Shown here piece by piece: positions 1 through 8,749 of a stretch of DNA of 64,000 nt (positions are counted from its first letter, which is position 1; every line of letters begins with the position of its first letter). The stretch is from Flagellimonas meridianipacifica (lineage in GTDB: Bacteria > Bacteroidota > Bacteroidia > Flavobacteriales > Flavobacteriaceae), in assembly GCF_003001695.1 (NCBI RefSeq), contig NZ_PVYX01000001.1:1612001-1676000 (forward strand), read 5' to 3'. The notes under the pieces are model-generated. The model made no database searches. It saw only the letters and a list, made by a program, of their open reading frames with translations, and had not been told where the DNA came from. The position numbers and the translations under genes were made by a program.

Positions 1-65
1 AATCCTGAATTTCTTGAGGATGACTTTTTGAAATAAAATATTAAACAAATAAAAACGGACACCCA

Positions 66-194
66 ACAACGTATATCCTCAATGGTGAGATTTTGTACAA
101 ACCCAAACGTCCAAGAATTTTTACTACATTTGGCTTAATCTGAATTGGTAAAGGCTTATTTGCCTCACCACTGAATGTTATACGAAAACGTTGT
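66..194. repeat. Long imperfect inverted repeat, attC-like
   Basis: The left arm (66-89) and right arm (164-194) are near reverse complements: both contain ACAACG, TATA and TGGTGAG blocks in the same order, with a 6-base insertion and a few mismatches on the right side and a loop of about 74 bases. The size and bulged-stem layout resemble integron attC sites, but a canonical GTTRRRY core is not obvious, so this is only a likeness. The rest of 1-271 shows no convincing gene; bases 1-36 read openly on the plus strand to a TAA and could be the last codons of a gene outside the window. Confidence 0.35.
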
Positions 195-271
195 AGTGTC
201 ATAAAACGAACATTTTTGGGGAATCAACTAATTTACTTCTAAATGTCTCAATAACTCGCCGTTTTAATATA

Positions 272-730
272 TTATTTTGGAATTCTCGTATGCCATCTAG
301 AATTATTTATGCATTGTCCCCATGGAGGTTCTTTTGAAATATAAAGCCGTACTTCTACAAAACTGTAAAGTTGTTTTGATAAATGCATTAATAGATCTTG
401 TTCTTCTTTAGGCATATTTGCCAAATTGATTTCTTTTATAGCCATTTTATCTCTGGTCATTTGCTTTGAGAGACTTTGAATTAATTGAACGGATTTCGGT
501 AAAAATTTATCTGCATGGTTCGATTTAATAAATCGTATTGCAAAATCTTCTGCAAGTATTTTATCCTCCAAAGTCCAGGGACCAATAATATAGATTAACC
601 TTTTTAAAGAATCTTCCTTTCTGAATTTTGAATCATGATCTGAAATACAGCCCATACTACTTACAAAAGGAAGAAATGCAAGTAATCGAGAACTTTGGAT
701 TACAAATTGACGTCTTGTGCTCTTTTCCAT
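272..730 (-). CDS. Gluconate 2-dehydrogenase subunit 3-like small subunit
   Basis: A protein of about 152 residues that begins MEKSTRRQFVIQSS, a twin-arginine-like or lipoprotein-like leader followed by a hydrophobic stretch and a cysteine (MGC). This layout, and its place directly downstream of a GMC oxidoreductase, fits the small gamma subunit of membrane gluconate/sugar dehydrogenases (DUF6528/Gluconate_2-dh3 type), which helps export the flavoprotein. The ATG at 730 lies 7 bases after the GMC stop codon; a GTG at 748 in the same frame would overlap that gene and is less likely. The family assignment rests on architecture and context rather than strong motifs. Confidence 0.6.
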   Translation of the reverse strand: MEKSTRRQFVIQSSRLLAFLPFVSSMGCISDHDSKFRKEDSLKRLIYIIGPWTLEDKILAEDFAIRFIKSNHADKFLPKSVQLIQSLSKQMTRDKMAIKEINLANMPKEEQDLLMHLSKQLYSFVEVRLYISKEPPWGQCINNSRWHTRIPK

Positions 731-737
731 AATTATA

Positions 738-2348
738 CTATTTTTCACCTTTTAAATGAGCAGCTAACCTCATAGCCAAGGCAACAATTGTTAAAGTAGG
801 TGGATTAGAGCCCATATGAGGAAATACTGAGTTACTAACAAGATATAAGTTAGCCAGCCCAAACACCTTGAGGTTTACATCACAAACACCTTCGTCTGGA
901 TTTTTTCCCATAGCAGAGGCACCGGAAGGATGATCACCTGATCTTCCAAATCCCGAAGGAGTAATATCAGAAGCATTGATGGCGTCCATGGCATCACCGA
1001 TCTTTGAGATCAATTCAGCTGCTTTCGTATGTACCCGCATATCTCGATCTGTCATCCTCATTGTTATTTTTACCACAGGTGATCCAAATGCATCTACTTC
1101 TTTTTCATCCAATTCAAGAATACCTTTACCTTCTAGCTCCATCATAACCCAAAGAGATACTAGCTGTGGTATTCTCTTACGAAGATTAGTTAATGATAGC
1201 GTGTTAGAGTACGCCTCCCATTGTGTCGCCGTAGCACCTACAGGGTACCAATCGGCTGCAGGACTGGCGGATAAAATGAAAGTAGATTGCTCCTTTCTGT
1301 TTAAATTAATTCTAAAATGATCCGTAACCATGGTTTCAAATCCAAGGCGACCTCCAACATGTCTACCCGCATCATAAAGAACCGCAAAATTTGAATGATC
1401 AGTGAAACCCTTTCCTAATTGATTTCCCATGTTACCCAGTCCGTTTCTATGAATTCCATTGTCCGACGACAATAGCAATAACCTTGGGGTTTCGACACCC
1501 CCCATAGCCACAATAAAAATCTCCGAACGAATCAAAACAGCTGATTTGTCTTTGGTACGAATGGCGTGAGCAGCAACAATTTTTTTTCCATTTGAATCGG
1601 TCTCCAATTTACGAACGCTTAAATTTTCAATTATCCTGACATTTTCATTCTTTTCCAACAGCGGAAGATGAACTCGATCCGGAGAATAGCGCGCTCCGGA
1701 AGGACAAAACCTACAGGCTCGACAGGCTAAACAAGCTGATCGTCCTCTATACTGTTGCGAGTTTATTGAATAAGGGCAGGAATGTCCGACAATACCCAAT
1801 TTCTCCAATGCAGGATAAAATATTTCCTTGTCAAAATACGAGAATGAATGTGCGGGCATTGGAAATGGACCAGATCTTTTTGAAGCATATGGATTGTCTT
1901 CCATTCCCACTACACCAACCTCAATTTCCGCCTTTAAAAGCCACGGCTCTAGTTCGTTATATGTAATTGGCCAATCTCGCCCATAGCCAAACAAGGACTT
2001 AACCTTTAGGTCATTTTCAATTGGACGCATCATTATCCCTTGAAAATGAAGTGCAGTACCTCCAAATCCGAACAGTCTGTTATTCTTGTATTCAATAACC
2101 TGATCATTAGCTGCAGCAGAAGTGTGAGGTGTAATTGTATCAAAATCTTCTTCATCGTTATAATCGACAAAATCGTTTAGGGTCTCTTTACTTTTGAGCA
2201 TCATATTTGCACGTTGTTTTTCTGAATATCGTGGTCCTTGGTCCAGTATTAAAATCTTTTTACCCGAAGATGCCAGTTTACTGGCTAAAATAATTCCTGC
2301 GATTCCAGCTCCAACTATGCAGTAATCTGTTTTTATTTCTTCTTTCAT
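738..2348 (-). CDS. GMC family FAD-dependent oxidoreductase
   Basis: The 536-residue product opens with a Rossmann FAD-binding motif GAGIAG (residues 13-18) and an acidic end of the second strand, contains the GMC-type RLFGFGGTALHFQG segment near 91-104, and ends with the GMC C-terminal domain including SGDHPSGASAMG and a PTLTIVALAMR helix. Members oxidise alcohols or sugars with FAD and pass electrons to a quinone or cytochrome. Four cysteines, C206, C209, C212 and C215 (CxxCxxCxxCP), suggest an iron-sulfur centre as in sugar dehydrogenases of this clade. No export signal is visible on this subunit, so it probably depends on the small subunit encoded next. The substrate cannot be told from sequence. 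Confidence 0.88.
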   Translation of the reverse strand: MKEEIKTDYCIVGAGIAGIILASKLASSGKKILILDQGPRYSEKQRANMMLKSKETLNDFVDYNDEEDFDTITPHTSAAANDQVIEYKNNRLFGFGGTALHFQGIMMRPIENDLKVKSLFGYGRDWPITYNELEPWLLKAEIEVGVVGMEDNPYASKRSGPFPMPAHSFSYFDKEIFYPALEKLGIVGHSCPYSINSQQYRGRSACLACRACRFCPSGARYSPDRVHLPLLEKNENVRIIENLSVRKLETDSNGKKIVAAHAIRTKDKSAVLIRSEIFIVAMGGVETPRLLLLSSDNGIHRNGLGNMGNQLGKGFTDHSNFAVLYDAGRHVGGRLGFETMVTDHFRINLNRKEQSTFILSASPAADWYPVGATATQWEAYSNTLSLTNLRKRIPQLVSLWVMMELEGKGILELDEKEVDAFGSPVVKITMRMTDRDMRVHTKAAELISKIGDAMDAINASDITPSGFGRSGDHPSGASAMGKNPDEGVCDVNLKVFGLANLYLVSNSVFPHMGSNPPTLTIVALAMRLAAHLKGEK

Positions 2349-2454
2349 TTCAATCCTTTTCTAAATGTGCTATAACGGCCTCGGCTCGTATGTTTATAGC
2401 CTAATGTGTTACTTATATTAAAACTATAACTGCCAAATGCATTAAAACCACAAA

Positions 2455-2880
2455 TCAGCGTTTACGAAATAGAATATTGACAATCTGCCATCCTTCATTT
2501 GTTTTCGCCAAATGGAGATAATCAAGATATTCGGGTGATAATACCCTTGCCGTGGCTATATCCTTTTCGATATCATCAACAAAGATTTGATATTCTGCAT
2601 CTGGATTTTCCCCACCGCCTTTGCCAGTTAATTCAACCATAACTGATTTTGGTACCATTCTCAACTTTATATCAGAGTCAGAGCTATCCTTAATCGGGAT
2701 TCGTTTTACAAGATCATCGTGCAGAGAACGGTCGATACGCACAGTATCACCTTTATACCAGCCCTCAATATAATCGAGGAGCGCGTTTTCAACTGCTGTT
2801 TTTTCTTCTACCTTGCCGGGGCTTTGTGAATTTGCTGTAAACCAGAATGTCATGACGGAAATCAGTAATAAGTACTTCAT
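2455..2880 (-). CDS. NTF2-like / putative lumazine-binding family secreted protein
   Basis: This 141-residue protein has an N-terminal signal peptide (MKYLLLISVMTFWFTANS) followed by a single cone-shaped NTF2-like fold. The segment with ALLDYIEGWYKGDTVRIDRSLH near residues 33-54 and the C-terminal DYLHLAKTNEGWQIVNILF are typical of the putative lumazine-binding/DUF4440-like families of Bacteroidota. It is probably periplasmic and of unknown substrate. It stands 106 bases upstream of the GMC gene on the same strand, so co-transcription is possible but not shown. Confidence 0.75.
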   Translation of the reverse strand: MKYLLLISVMTFWFTANSQSPGKVEEKTAVENALLDYIEGWYKGDTVRIDRSLHDDLVKRIPIKDSSDSDIKLRMVPKSVMVELTGKGGGENPDAEYQIFVDDIEKDIATARVLSPEYLDYLHLAKTNEGWQIVNILFRKR

Positions 2881-3147
2881 TGTTAGAGTTTTTTGTTTAA
2901 GAAATCAGATATTTTCTGAGCACAAGTAGGTAACAAGCGTTTATGATTATTAATTATATATCCATTACAGGCACAATAAAAATAAATGACAAAATCACGT
3001 TTATTTTAGTTTACTTTTCAATCTTTGACATTTCAGGTTATTTTCTAATTGGTTCAGGAATATATTATTGGCATATTTCCTAATTGTAGTCCCTAACGTA
3101 TATCGCCCTTCAGAATCATATCTATCGGTATAATCCCCTTGGCCCAG

Positions 3148-4431
3148 TTAATAGTCAATCTGCCAGACTCCGTTGGCATCACTGCCGCCCAATATCCAGA
3201 TCTTTCCTTCGTGGAACAGTGCTGTAAAACCGCCTCCTTTTGCGCCAAATGAAGTTGACGGGGTGGCTTCAAACCACTCCGTACCATCTTCTGAATACCA
3301 GATGTCGTTTATGATGCCGCTATCACCACTTCTGCCAACAATCCAGATCTTGTCATCAATTACGAGGGCCTTGTGGCCAAAACGCGGTGAAAATTTGGCG
3401 TTGGCCGTTTCCAACTGCCATGTTATGCCATCGATACTGCTCCAGACATCATTTTTGGTCTCTTGGTTGAGGTTGTCATCTTCTTCTATACCCCCAATAA
3501 CCCATAACCGGTCTTTGAAGGCCACGGTTTGGTGAAAGTTACGTTTACCAAAGGGGGCCTCTGCAATGGTCTGCTGCCATGTGGCACCATCGGCACTGTT
3601 CCAGACATCGGCCCGTTTTACACCGCCATTGCCCCCTCCGCCAATAATCCATAATTTATCTTGAAAGACAGTCAGCGTATGCTCGGCCCGGGCCACATAC
3701 TGTTGAACTTGGTTAACCTCTGTCCAAGTAATGCCATCAGTGCTGGTCCATACATCGTTTAAAAAACCAGTGCCCACGCCCCCTATGACCCATAGGGCAT
3801 CGTTAAAAGCAACGGCCGTGTGAAAAAACCGTGCGGTAAAGTCAGCAGTACCGTTTTGGTTCACAAACTCCCAATCATTGCCATCAGTACTGAACCAGAC
3901 CTGGTTTGAGGCCCCGTTGGCATCAGAACCACCCAACAGCCACATACCGTTGAACGCTACTGCCGCATGATCACTTCTCCCCGTAAAGGGGTTTGTTGGG
4001 GTAATTCGTTCTGCATCGTTGAGTGTTCTCACCGTAAAACTGAAAGTTTCAGAAGCGGTCTCCCCGCCCTTACCATCCTTGGCCACCACTTTCCAGAAAT
4101 ACACTTTGGCCCGGCATAACGCCAAGGAATCGGGTACTTTAAAACTTGTGGTCTCAATGCCCTCGGCCATTTTGGTTTCGGGCTCGTTCAAGGTATCGAG
4201 AAAAAAATCATAGTTCAGAGTATCCCCATCAGGGTCTGTTGCAGCATCCCAGGAGAATAAAGGATTGGGTTGTATGCCCGTATCGCCGTCAGCAACCGAT
4301 AACAAGTTGAAGGATTCAGGGGACCGGTTATCGGGGTCGGGCAACGGATTGTCCCCGGCTCCTCCATCATCTTTGCTGCAGCCCATAAAGAGCAGCAATA
4401 GCATCGCGAATATTATATGTTGTGTTTTCAT
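3148..4431 (-). CDS. Lipoprotein with fibronectin-like and kelch-like repeat domains
   Basis: A lipoprotein signal peptide ending in the lipobox LLFMGC is followed by a stretch resembling a fibronectin type III/Ig domain (FNLLSVADGDTGIQPNPLFSW and following) and then about six repeats of the form 'W..DG..W....FH.AV.F...LWVIGG', a kelch-like beta-propeller. The ATG at 4431 gives a proper lipoprotein leader (MKTQHIIF); a start 24 bases upstream would spoil it. It is likely an outer-membrane surface lipoprotein that binds an unknown ligand. Its leader is nearly the same as those of the next two genes upstream, which suggests one family of surface lipoproteins. Confidence 0.75.
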   Translation of the reverse strand: MKTQHIIFAMLLLLFMGCSKDDGGAGDNPLPDPDNRSPESFNLLSVADGDTGIQPNPLFSWDAATDPDGDTLNYDFFLDTLNEPETKMAEGIETTSFKVPDSLALCRAKVYFWKVVAKDGKGGETASETFSFTVRTLNDAERITPTNPFTGRSDHAAVAFNGMWLLGGSDANGASNQVWFSTDGNDWEFVNQNGTADFTARFFHTAVAFNDALWVIGGVGTGFLNDVWTSTDGITWTEVNQVQQYVARAEHTLTVFQDKLWIIGGGGNGGVKRADVWNSADGATWQQTIAEAPFGKRNFHQTVAFKDRLWVIGGIEEDDNLNQETKNDVWSSIDGITWQLETANAKFSPRFGHKALVIDDKIWIVGRSGDSGIINDIWYSEDGTEWFEATPSTSFGAKGGGFTALFHEGKIWILGGSDANGVWQIDY

Positions 4432-4551
4432 GTGATAATATTTATTGTTTTTCAATTGTCACATGTAACATCCATATAATCATTTCGCTGTGTGACAAAA
4501 TTTTTAGTCATGGATGTTTCATGATATTGTTTTAAAATTTCATTATTTACC

Positions 4552-5622
4552 TTAATTACCGATTACATCACCTTGGCAGTTTACCAACGGATTGGTGATG
4601 TTTGGACCCTTTACGATGTCGATGTCCACCGTGCCGCCATTGTCTTCATCAAGTTCGCAGATGCAATCATCTAAAATCATTGGTATGATATTACCTTCCA
4701 AGTACAATCGTTTCAAATTGCTTTCACATGATATGGTAAAGGGGTCTGAATTGACCATCGGAATATGATTGGTACTCAAGCCCTTCAAACTATTGTTTCT
4801 TAGATTAAGGATATGCAATTGGCCCAACAGCCCAATCTCGCCGGGGATCTCGCTTAAATCATTATTCTGTAATTCCAACGTAACCAAGTTTGTCAACTGC
4901 CCAATATCCGGATGGATTTCCTGAAGGTTGGTTTCGATTAAGGATAGCGATTTCAGATTAGTCATCGTCCATATCACCGGGGGAATAGTGTTCAATCGAT
5001 TGAAGCTCAAGAATAGAGTTTGAAGCATTTTCAATCGCCCAATCTCTGGAGGTAACATTGTCAAGTTTCTAGAATCTAGAAGTAATTTTATCACTTTACC
5101 CTCATCGTCGAGAACTACCTCTTCCCAGTCACTCAGGCGGTCAGTTTCATTCCAGTCCAAGGTGTTGCCGGGGTTGGCTTCAGAGATCAATAGTAATATC
5201 TCTTTTTGACTGAGTGCCACGACTATGGTCACCAGATAGGTACGACTGGTACCGTCTTCAGCCGTTACAGTATAATTGATGGGGCTGCTAAAGTCTTGCG
5301 GACCTGTAGGTTCGTAGGTGGCCTTGTCCGATATTTCAACCTCAGGTTCCATGGCCGTGACATCGGTGTTTGGAGGCATCTCGGCAGCAATGGCCTTGCC
5401 GGCTTCATCGATCTCCGCTGGAATATCGATGGTTATACCATCTTTTTCAATACCGGTAAACCGAAAGCTGATCAACTGTTTTTCACTGCTTTTTTGTTCA
5501 GGTTCTTCCTGAGGTTCAGGTTCATTTATGGGCTCTGGTTTTGGGGTGGGCGCACCCTCATCTTTGCTGCAGGCCATAAAAAGCAGCAACGAGATAATAA
5601 AAAATAAATATTGTGTTTTCAT
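4552..5622 (-). CDS. Leucine-rich repeat surface lipoprotein (paralogue 1)
   Basis: The 356-residue product has a lipoprotein leader (lipobox LLFMAC), a linker rich in Pro and Glu, an Ig-like domain of about 80 residues (ISFRFTGIEKDGI to RTYLVTIVV; DUF5018-like), and about five leucine-rich repeats of the bacterial 'LPPEIGxLxxLxxLxLxxNxL' type, then a C-terminal cap containing CICELDEDNGG. Such proteins sit on the cell surface and usually bind protein or carbohydrate partners. It is a close paralogue of the next gene upstream, with fewer repeats. Confidence 0.75.
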   Translation of the reverse strand: MKTQYLFFIISLLLFMACSKDEGAPTPKPEPINEPEPQEEPEQKSSEKQLISFRFTGIEKDGITIDIPAEIDEAGKAIAAEMPPNTDVTAMEPEVEISDKATYEPTGPQDFSSPINYTVTAEDGTSRTYLVTIVVALSQKEILLLISEANPGNTLDWNETDRLSDWEEVVLDDEGKVIKLLLDSRNLTMLPPEIGRLKMLQTLFLSFNRLNTIPPVIWTMTNLKSLSLIETNLQEIHPDIGQLTNLVTLELQNNDLSEIPGEIGLLGQLHILNLRNNSLKGLSTNHIPMVNSDPFTISCESNLKRLYLEGNIIPMILDDCICELDEDNGGTVDIDIVKGPNITNPLVNCQGDVIGN

Positions 5623-5652
5623 GACAATTGTTTTTAAGATTCTTCATAAGCT

Positions 5653-6978
5653 TTATTTACCAATCACATCGCCCTGGCAGACTACCGAGGGATTTGGATT
5701 TTCCGGGTCGGGTGCCAGAACAATGTCTATATCCACAGTTCCGCCATGGTCTTTGTCTAGGTCACATATACAGTCGTCCAAGACCATGGGCTTTTTGTTT
5801 TCGGCCAACCACAAAACTTGCAAATTACTCTCGCAGGATATGGTAAGCGGATCTGAGTTAACCATTGGAATATGGTTAGTACCTAAACCCGACAGTTCAT
5901 TATTCCTCAAATCCAGAACAACAAGATTGGAAAGCTGCTGAAACTCAGAGGGGATTTCGCTTAAATTGTTGCCCGCCAGGATCAATGCTCCCAGGCTGCT
6001 GAGCTGCCCGATCTCGGGAGGCAGGGTAGAAAGATCGTTGCCGGACAAATACAATACTTGTAGATTGGAGAGTTGACCTAGCTCCGGAGGTAAAGCAGAA
6101 AGCTCATTATCAGATAAATAAAGCCCCATCAAACTGGAAAGTTGCCCGATCTCGGGGGGCAAATCAGGTAGGTTATTGGTGGTTACAAACAATTCTCTCA
6201 GATTGGATAAGTTTCCAATTTCAGGCGGAAGATCAACCAGGTTATTCAGTGATAGGGATAAAGTTGTCAAGTTTTCCAATTGCCCAATTTCCGGAGGAAG
6301 GGCAGAAAGCCCAATGGCCGTCAAATCCAATTCCCTAAGATTGAAGATCTGCCAGATCTCAACAGGTAAAGTGGGTAAACTGTTGTCTTCTAAATCCAAT
6401 ATTATCAATTCAGAGAGCTGCCCGATCTCAGGAGGCAAAAAGGAAATATCCCGCGAATTGAGGCGCAGTTCAATGATATTTCCAATACTGTCCAGGCTTA
6501 TCTCTTCCCAATCGCTTATGTCGTCATTCTCATTCCATGACAAGGTGTTTCCAGGGTTGGCTTCTGCAATTTTTAGTAAAATCTCTTTCTGGCTCAGGGC
6601 CACCGCTATGGTCACCAAATAGGTGCGACTGGTACCGTCCTCGGCGGTAACGGTATAATTGATGGGATTGCTAAAGTCCTGTGGACCCGTGGGTTCGTAT
6701 GTGGCCTTGTCGGATATTTCAATCTCGGGTTCCATGGCCGTGATGTCGGTCCCCGAGGGGATTTCGGCCCCAATGGTCTTTGCTGTTTGGTCTATCTCTG
6801 CAGGAATATCGACCGTTATTCCATCCTTTTCAATGCCCGTAAACCGAAAGCTGATCAGCTGTTTTTCACTGCTTTTCTGTTCGGGTTCAATGATGGGTTC
6901 AGGGGTTGCCCCATCATCCTTACTGCAACCCACAAGGAGCAGCAATAGTATTGCAAAAATTAAATATTGCGTTTTCAT
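5653..6978 (-). CDS. Leucine-rich repeat surface lipoprotein (paralogue 2)
   Basis: This 441-residue product has the same plan as its downstream neighbour: lipobox LLLVGC, an Ig-like domain (residues about 33-125) almost identical in sequence to that of the neighbour, and about nine leucine-rich repeats with LPPEIGQL cores, closed by the same CIC-D-D-GGTVDIDIV cap. The two genes are 30 bases apart. The near identity of the first 125 residues and of the cap, with different repeat counts, points to recent tandem duplication followed by repeat gain or loss. Confidence 0.78.
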   Translation of the reverse strand: MKTQYLIFAILLLLLVGCSKDDGATPEPIIEPEQKSSEKQLISFRFTGIEKDGITVDIPAEIDQTAKTIGAEIPSGTDITAMEPEIEISDKATYEPTGPQDFSNPINYTVTAEDGTSRTYLVTIAVALSQKEILLKIAEANPGNTLSWNENDDISDWEEISLDSIGNIIELRLNSRDISFLPPEIGQLSELIILDLEDNSLPTLPVEIWQIFNLRELDLTAIGLSALPPEIGQLENLTTLSLSLNNLVDLPPEIGNLSNLRELFVTTNNLPDLPPEIGQLSSLMGLYLSDNELSALPPELGQLSNLQVLYLSGNDLSTLPPEIGQLSSLGALILAGNNLSEIPSEFQQLSNLVVLDLRNNELSGLGTNHIPMVNSDPLTISCESNLQVLWLAENKKPMVLDDCICDLDKDHGGTVDIDIVLAPDPENPNPSVVCQGDVIGK

Positions 6979-7006
6979 AACATATTTTTTAAAAGTTCAC
7001 AATTGT

Positions 7007-7771
7007 TTATATGGTGCGGTGTGCCTCTCTTTTCTTGTTATTCTTTCGGGGAAAGGGTAGAATTTTGGGCACCTTTTTTTGGTATTCCCGATACTTTTCG
7101 CCATGCATTTTTACCAGATCACTCTCTTCCAGATAGCTGATGGCTACCAAAATGTAAAGGGTGGTGGTCACTGCAAAAATCAGATGGCCCAACGTCATCA
7201 CAGGTGTGGCCCAAAAGGCAATGATAAAGCCGAGCATGATCGGATGCCTTACAATACGGTAGAACAGGGTGAGCTTGAACTCAACGGGCTTGGACTCAAT
7301 GTTTTTGAGGTATTCATAGACTTGCTTCAGCCCAAAAAGATCAAAATGGTTTATCATAAAGGTTGCGAGCAACACGATGAGCCAGCCAAGGGCAAACAGC
7401 ACATATAAAATAACGATACCCACTGGGGAAGAAACTTCCCAAACCACGGTTTTCATTGGCACCCATTTCCAGTATAAGAGAATGAGGGCCAAACTTGACA
7501 AGAGCACAAAAGTACTTCGTTCTATGGGTTTTGGAACAAACTTTGTCCACCACCGTTTAAATCCCGGCCGTGCCATCACGCTGTGTTGCAGGGCAAACAG
7601 GGTCATCAGGGCCACATCGACGCCCAAAGCGGGCCAAAAATCAATTTCGGTTCCTGAATTGATGGTCTTTGGGACTAAAAAATCCCCTACAAAGGCGATG
7701 GCATACAAAAAGGTGCCCAAAAAGATTAGGTAGGCGACTATGCCGTACAGAAATGCGATTGCTTTTTTCAT
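7007..7771 (-). CDS. mddA: MddA-like membrane methyltransferase (methanethiol S-methyltransferase family)
   Basis: An integral membrane protein of about 254 residues with five or six hydrophobic helices. The ALQHSVMARPGFKRWWTK motif, the following P-ERSTFVL segment, and the C-terminal YRIVRHPIMLGFIIAFW plus EESDLVKMHGEKYREYQ are hallmarks of the NnrU/isoprenylcysteine-methyltransferase-like family that includes MddA, which makes dimethyl sulfide from methanethiol and S-adenosylmethionine. Only family-level identity can be supported; the substrate is inferred. The ATG at 7771 is preferred over an in-frame GTG one codon upstream. It lies just downstream of the cupin gene on the same strand. Confidence 0.7.
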   Translation of the reverse strand: MKKAIAFLYGIVAYLIFLGTFLYAIAFVGDFLVPKTINSGTEIDFWPALGVDVALMTLFALQHSVMARPGFKRWWTKFVPKPIERSTFVLLSSLALILLYWKWVPMKTVVWEVSSPVGIVILYVLFALGWLIVLLATFMINHFDLFGLKQVYEYLKNIESKPVEFKLTLFYRIVRHPIMLGFIIAFWATPVMTLGHLIFAVTTTLYILVAISYLEESDLVKMHGEKYREYQKKVPKILPFPRKNNKKREAHRTI

Positions 7772-7789
7772 CACTACTTGTTTTCAGGT

Positions 7790-8443
7790 TTACTCAATTT
7801 TTTTGGTAGGTTTTAAAACCAAATCGTGCTCATTAGCAATTTGAGCAAATTCTTCAGGACTAAAAGTTCTCGCATCCTGTCCTGGATTGGCTCCAATTTT
7901 CTCAAAGAAGGATAATAATCCCGTTTTTTCATTGGGTATCACGGCAAAGACCAATTGTAAGGGTTCATTTCCAGTGTTGATAAAAGAGTGGTATTCCCCT
8001 GGGGGCGTGTACCATACATACCCATTTTTTACTATGGTCTCTGTCCTTTTTCCATTTACATAAGTGATAACAATGCCTTCACCTGAGAGGAAATAGGCAA
8101 TCTCTTCCGTTCTGTCGTGCTTGTGTTCTGGCAAAGCCCCACCCACACCCAACTCATATTTAGCGAAACTCGCTGATGCGTGCGGATGGCTCTCATGGTC
8201 CATAAAGATCTGGAGCTTCCCCCCAGAGCCAAGGGTATCCTTGTTTTTGGGAAATATCCAAAGGTGCTTGCCATAATCGGCATGCATGACTCTATCAAAG
8301 TTTTTACTGTGCCTAGCATGAGTTGGATCATTCTTTGTGTCCTTCTGACCGTAAAGACTTATGGACAAAACGGAGCAGAAGGCCATGACGAATGTTGCTA
8401 TATTTTTACCAGTATTAATTCTGGTTTTTTTTCTCGATTTCAT
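7790..8443 (-). CDS. Secreted cupin-domain protein
   Basis: The 217-residue product has a signal peptide (basic start then IATFVMAFCSVLSISLYG) and a C-terminal cupin barrel. The first cupin motif is visible as GALPEHKHDRTEEIAYFLSGEG (metal-binding His, His, Glu) and the second as YTPPGEYHSFINTG. Cupins of this kind bind a divalent metal and act as dioxygenases, isomerases or simple binding proteins; the role here is unknown. It is 19 bases upstream of the MddA-like gene, so the two probably share a transcript. Confidence 0.75.
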   Translation of the reverse strand: MKSRKKTRINTGKNIATFVMAFCSVLSISLYGQKDTKNDPTHARHSKNFDRVMHADYGKHLWIFPKNKDTLGSGGKLQIFMDHESHPHASASFAKYELGVGGALPEHKHDRTEEIAYFLSGEGIVITYVNGKRTETIVKNGYVWYTPPGEYHSFINTGNEPLQLVFAVIPNEKTGLLSFFEKIGANPGQDARTFSPEEFAQIANEHDLVLKPTKKIE

Positions 8444-8717
8444 AATTGTTCGTTTATGGTTTGAATTTCATTTTAGTATTCCCTGAGAGGGAACCAAGGA
8501 TCTATTCCATCCTTGCGCTAAACATGGGATAAAAGTATAGTTCGCTTTATCCAAGAGCTTTCAGAAAGGTTCGGAATGTTTGCACAATGGTTCTGAGAAA
8601 GGGAAAGGGGATGGATCCTAAAATGAAGGCTGGAAATGACAAATGCATATGCTAATTCGGGAAGGTGTTTGCTTATTTGACGACCCCTTCCGTCTTACCA
8701 CCGCGGGTGGTTAGCCG

Positions 8718-8739
8718 CCTTCCCCTGGTTAGGGGAAGG
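8718..8739. repeat. GC-rich hairpin downstream of the hybrid regulator
   Basis: A perfect stem of 9 base pairs (CCTTCCCCT / AGGGGAAGG, loop GGTT) lies 11 bases past the stop codon of the regulator gene at 8750. A second short inverted repeat (ACCACC/GGTGGT) sits beside it near 8695-8712. There is no T-tract on the minus strand, so it is more like a REP-type or transcript-stabilising element than an intrinsic terminator. The remaining 8464-8700 shows nothing I can name. Confidence 0.4.
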
Positions 8740-8749
8740 AGCCAATAAG

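Noticed and set aside
5206..5607. Plus-strand frame of 133 codons opposite the first LRR lipoprotein
   Set aside because: Antisense shadow of a well-supported gene, with no recognisable protein features.
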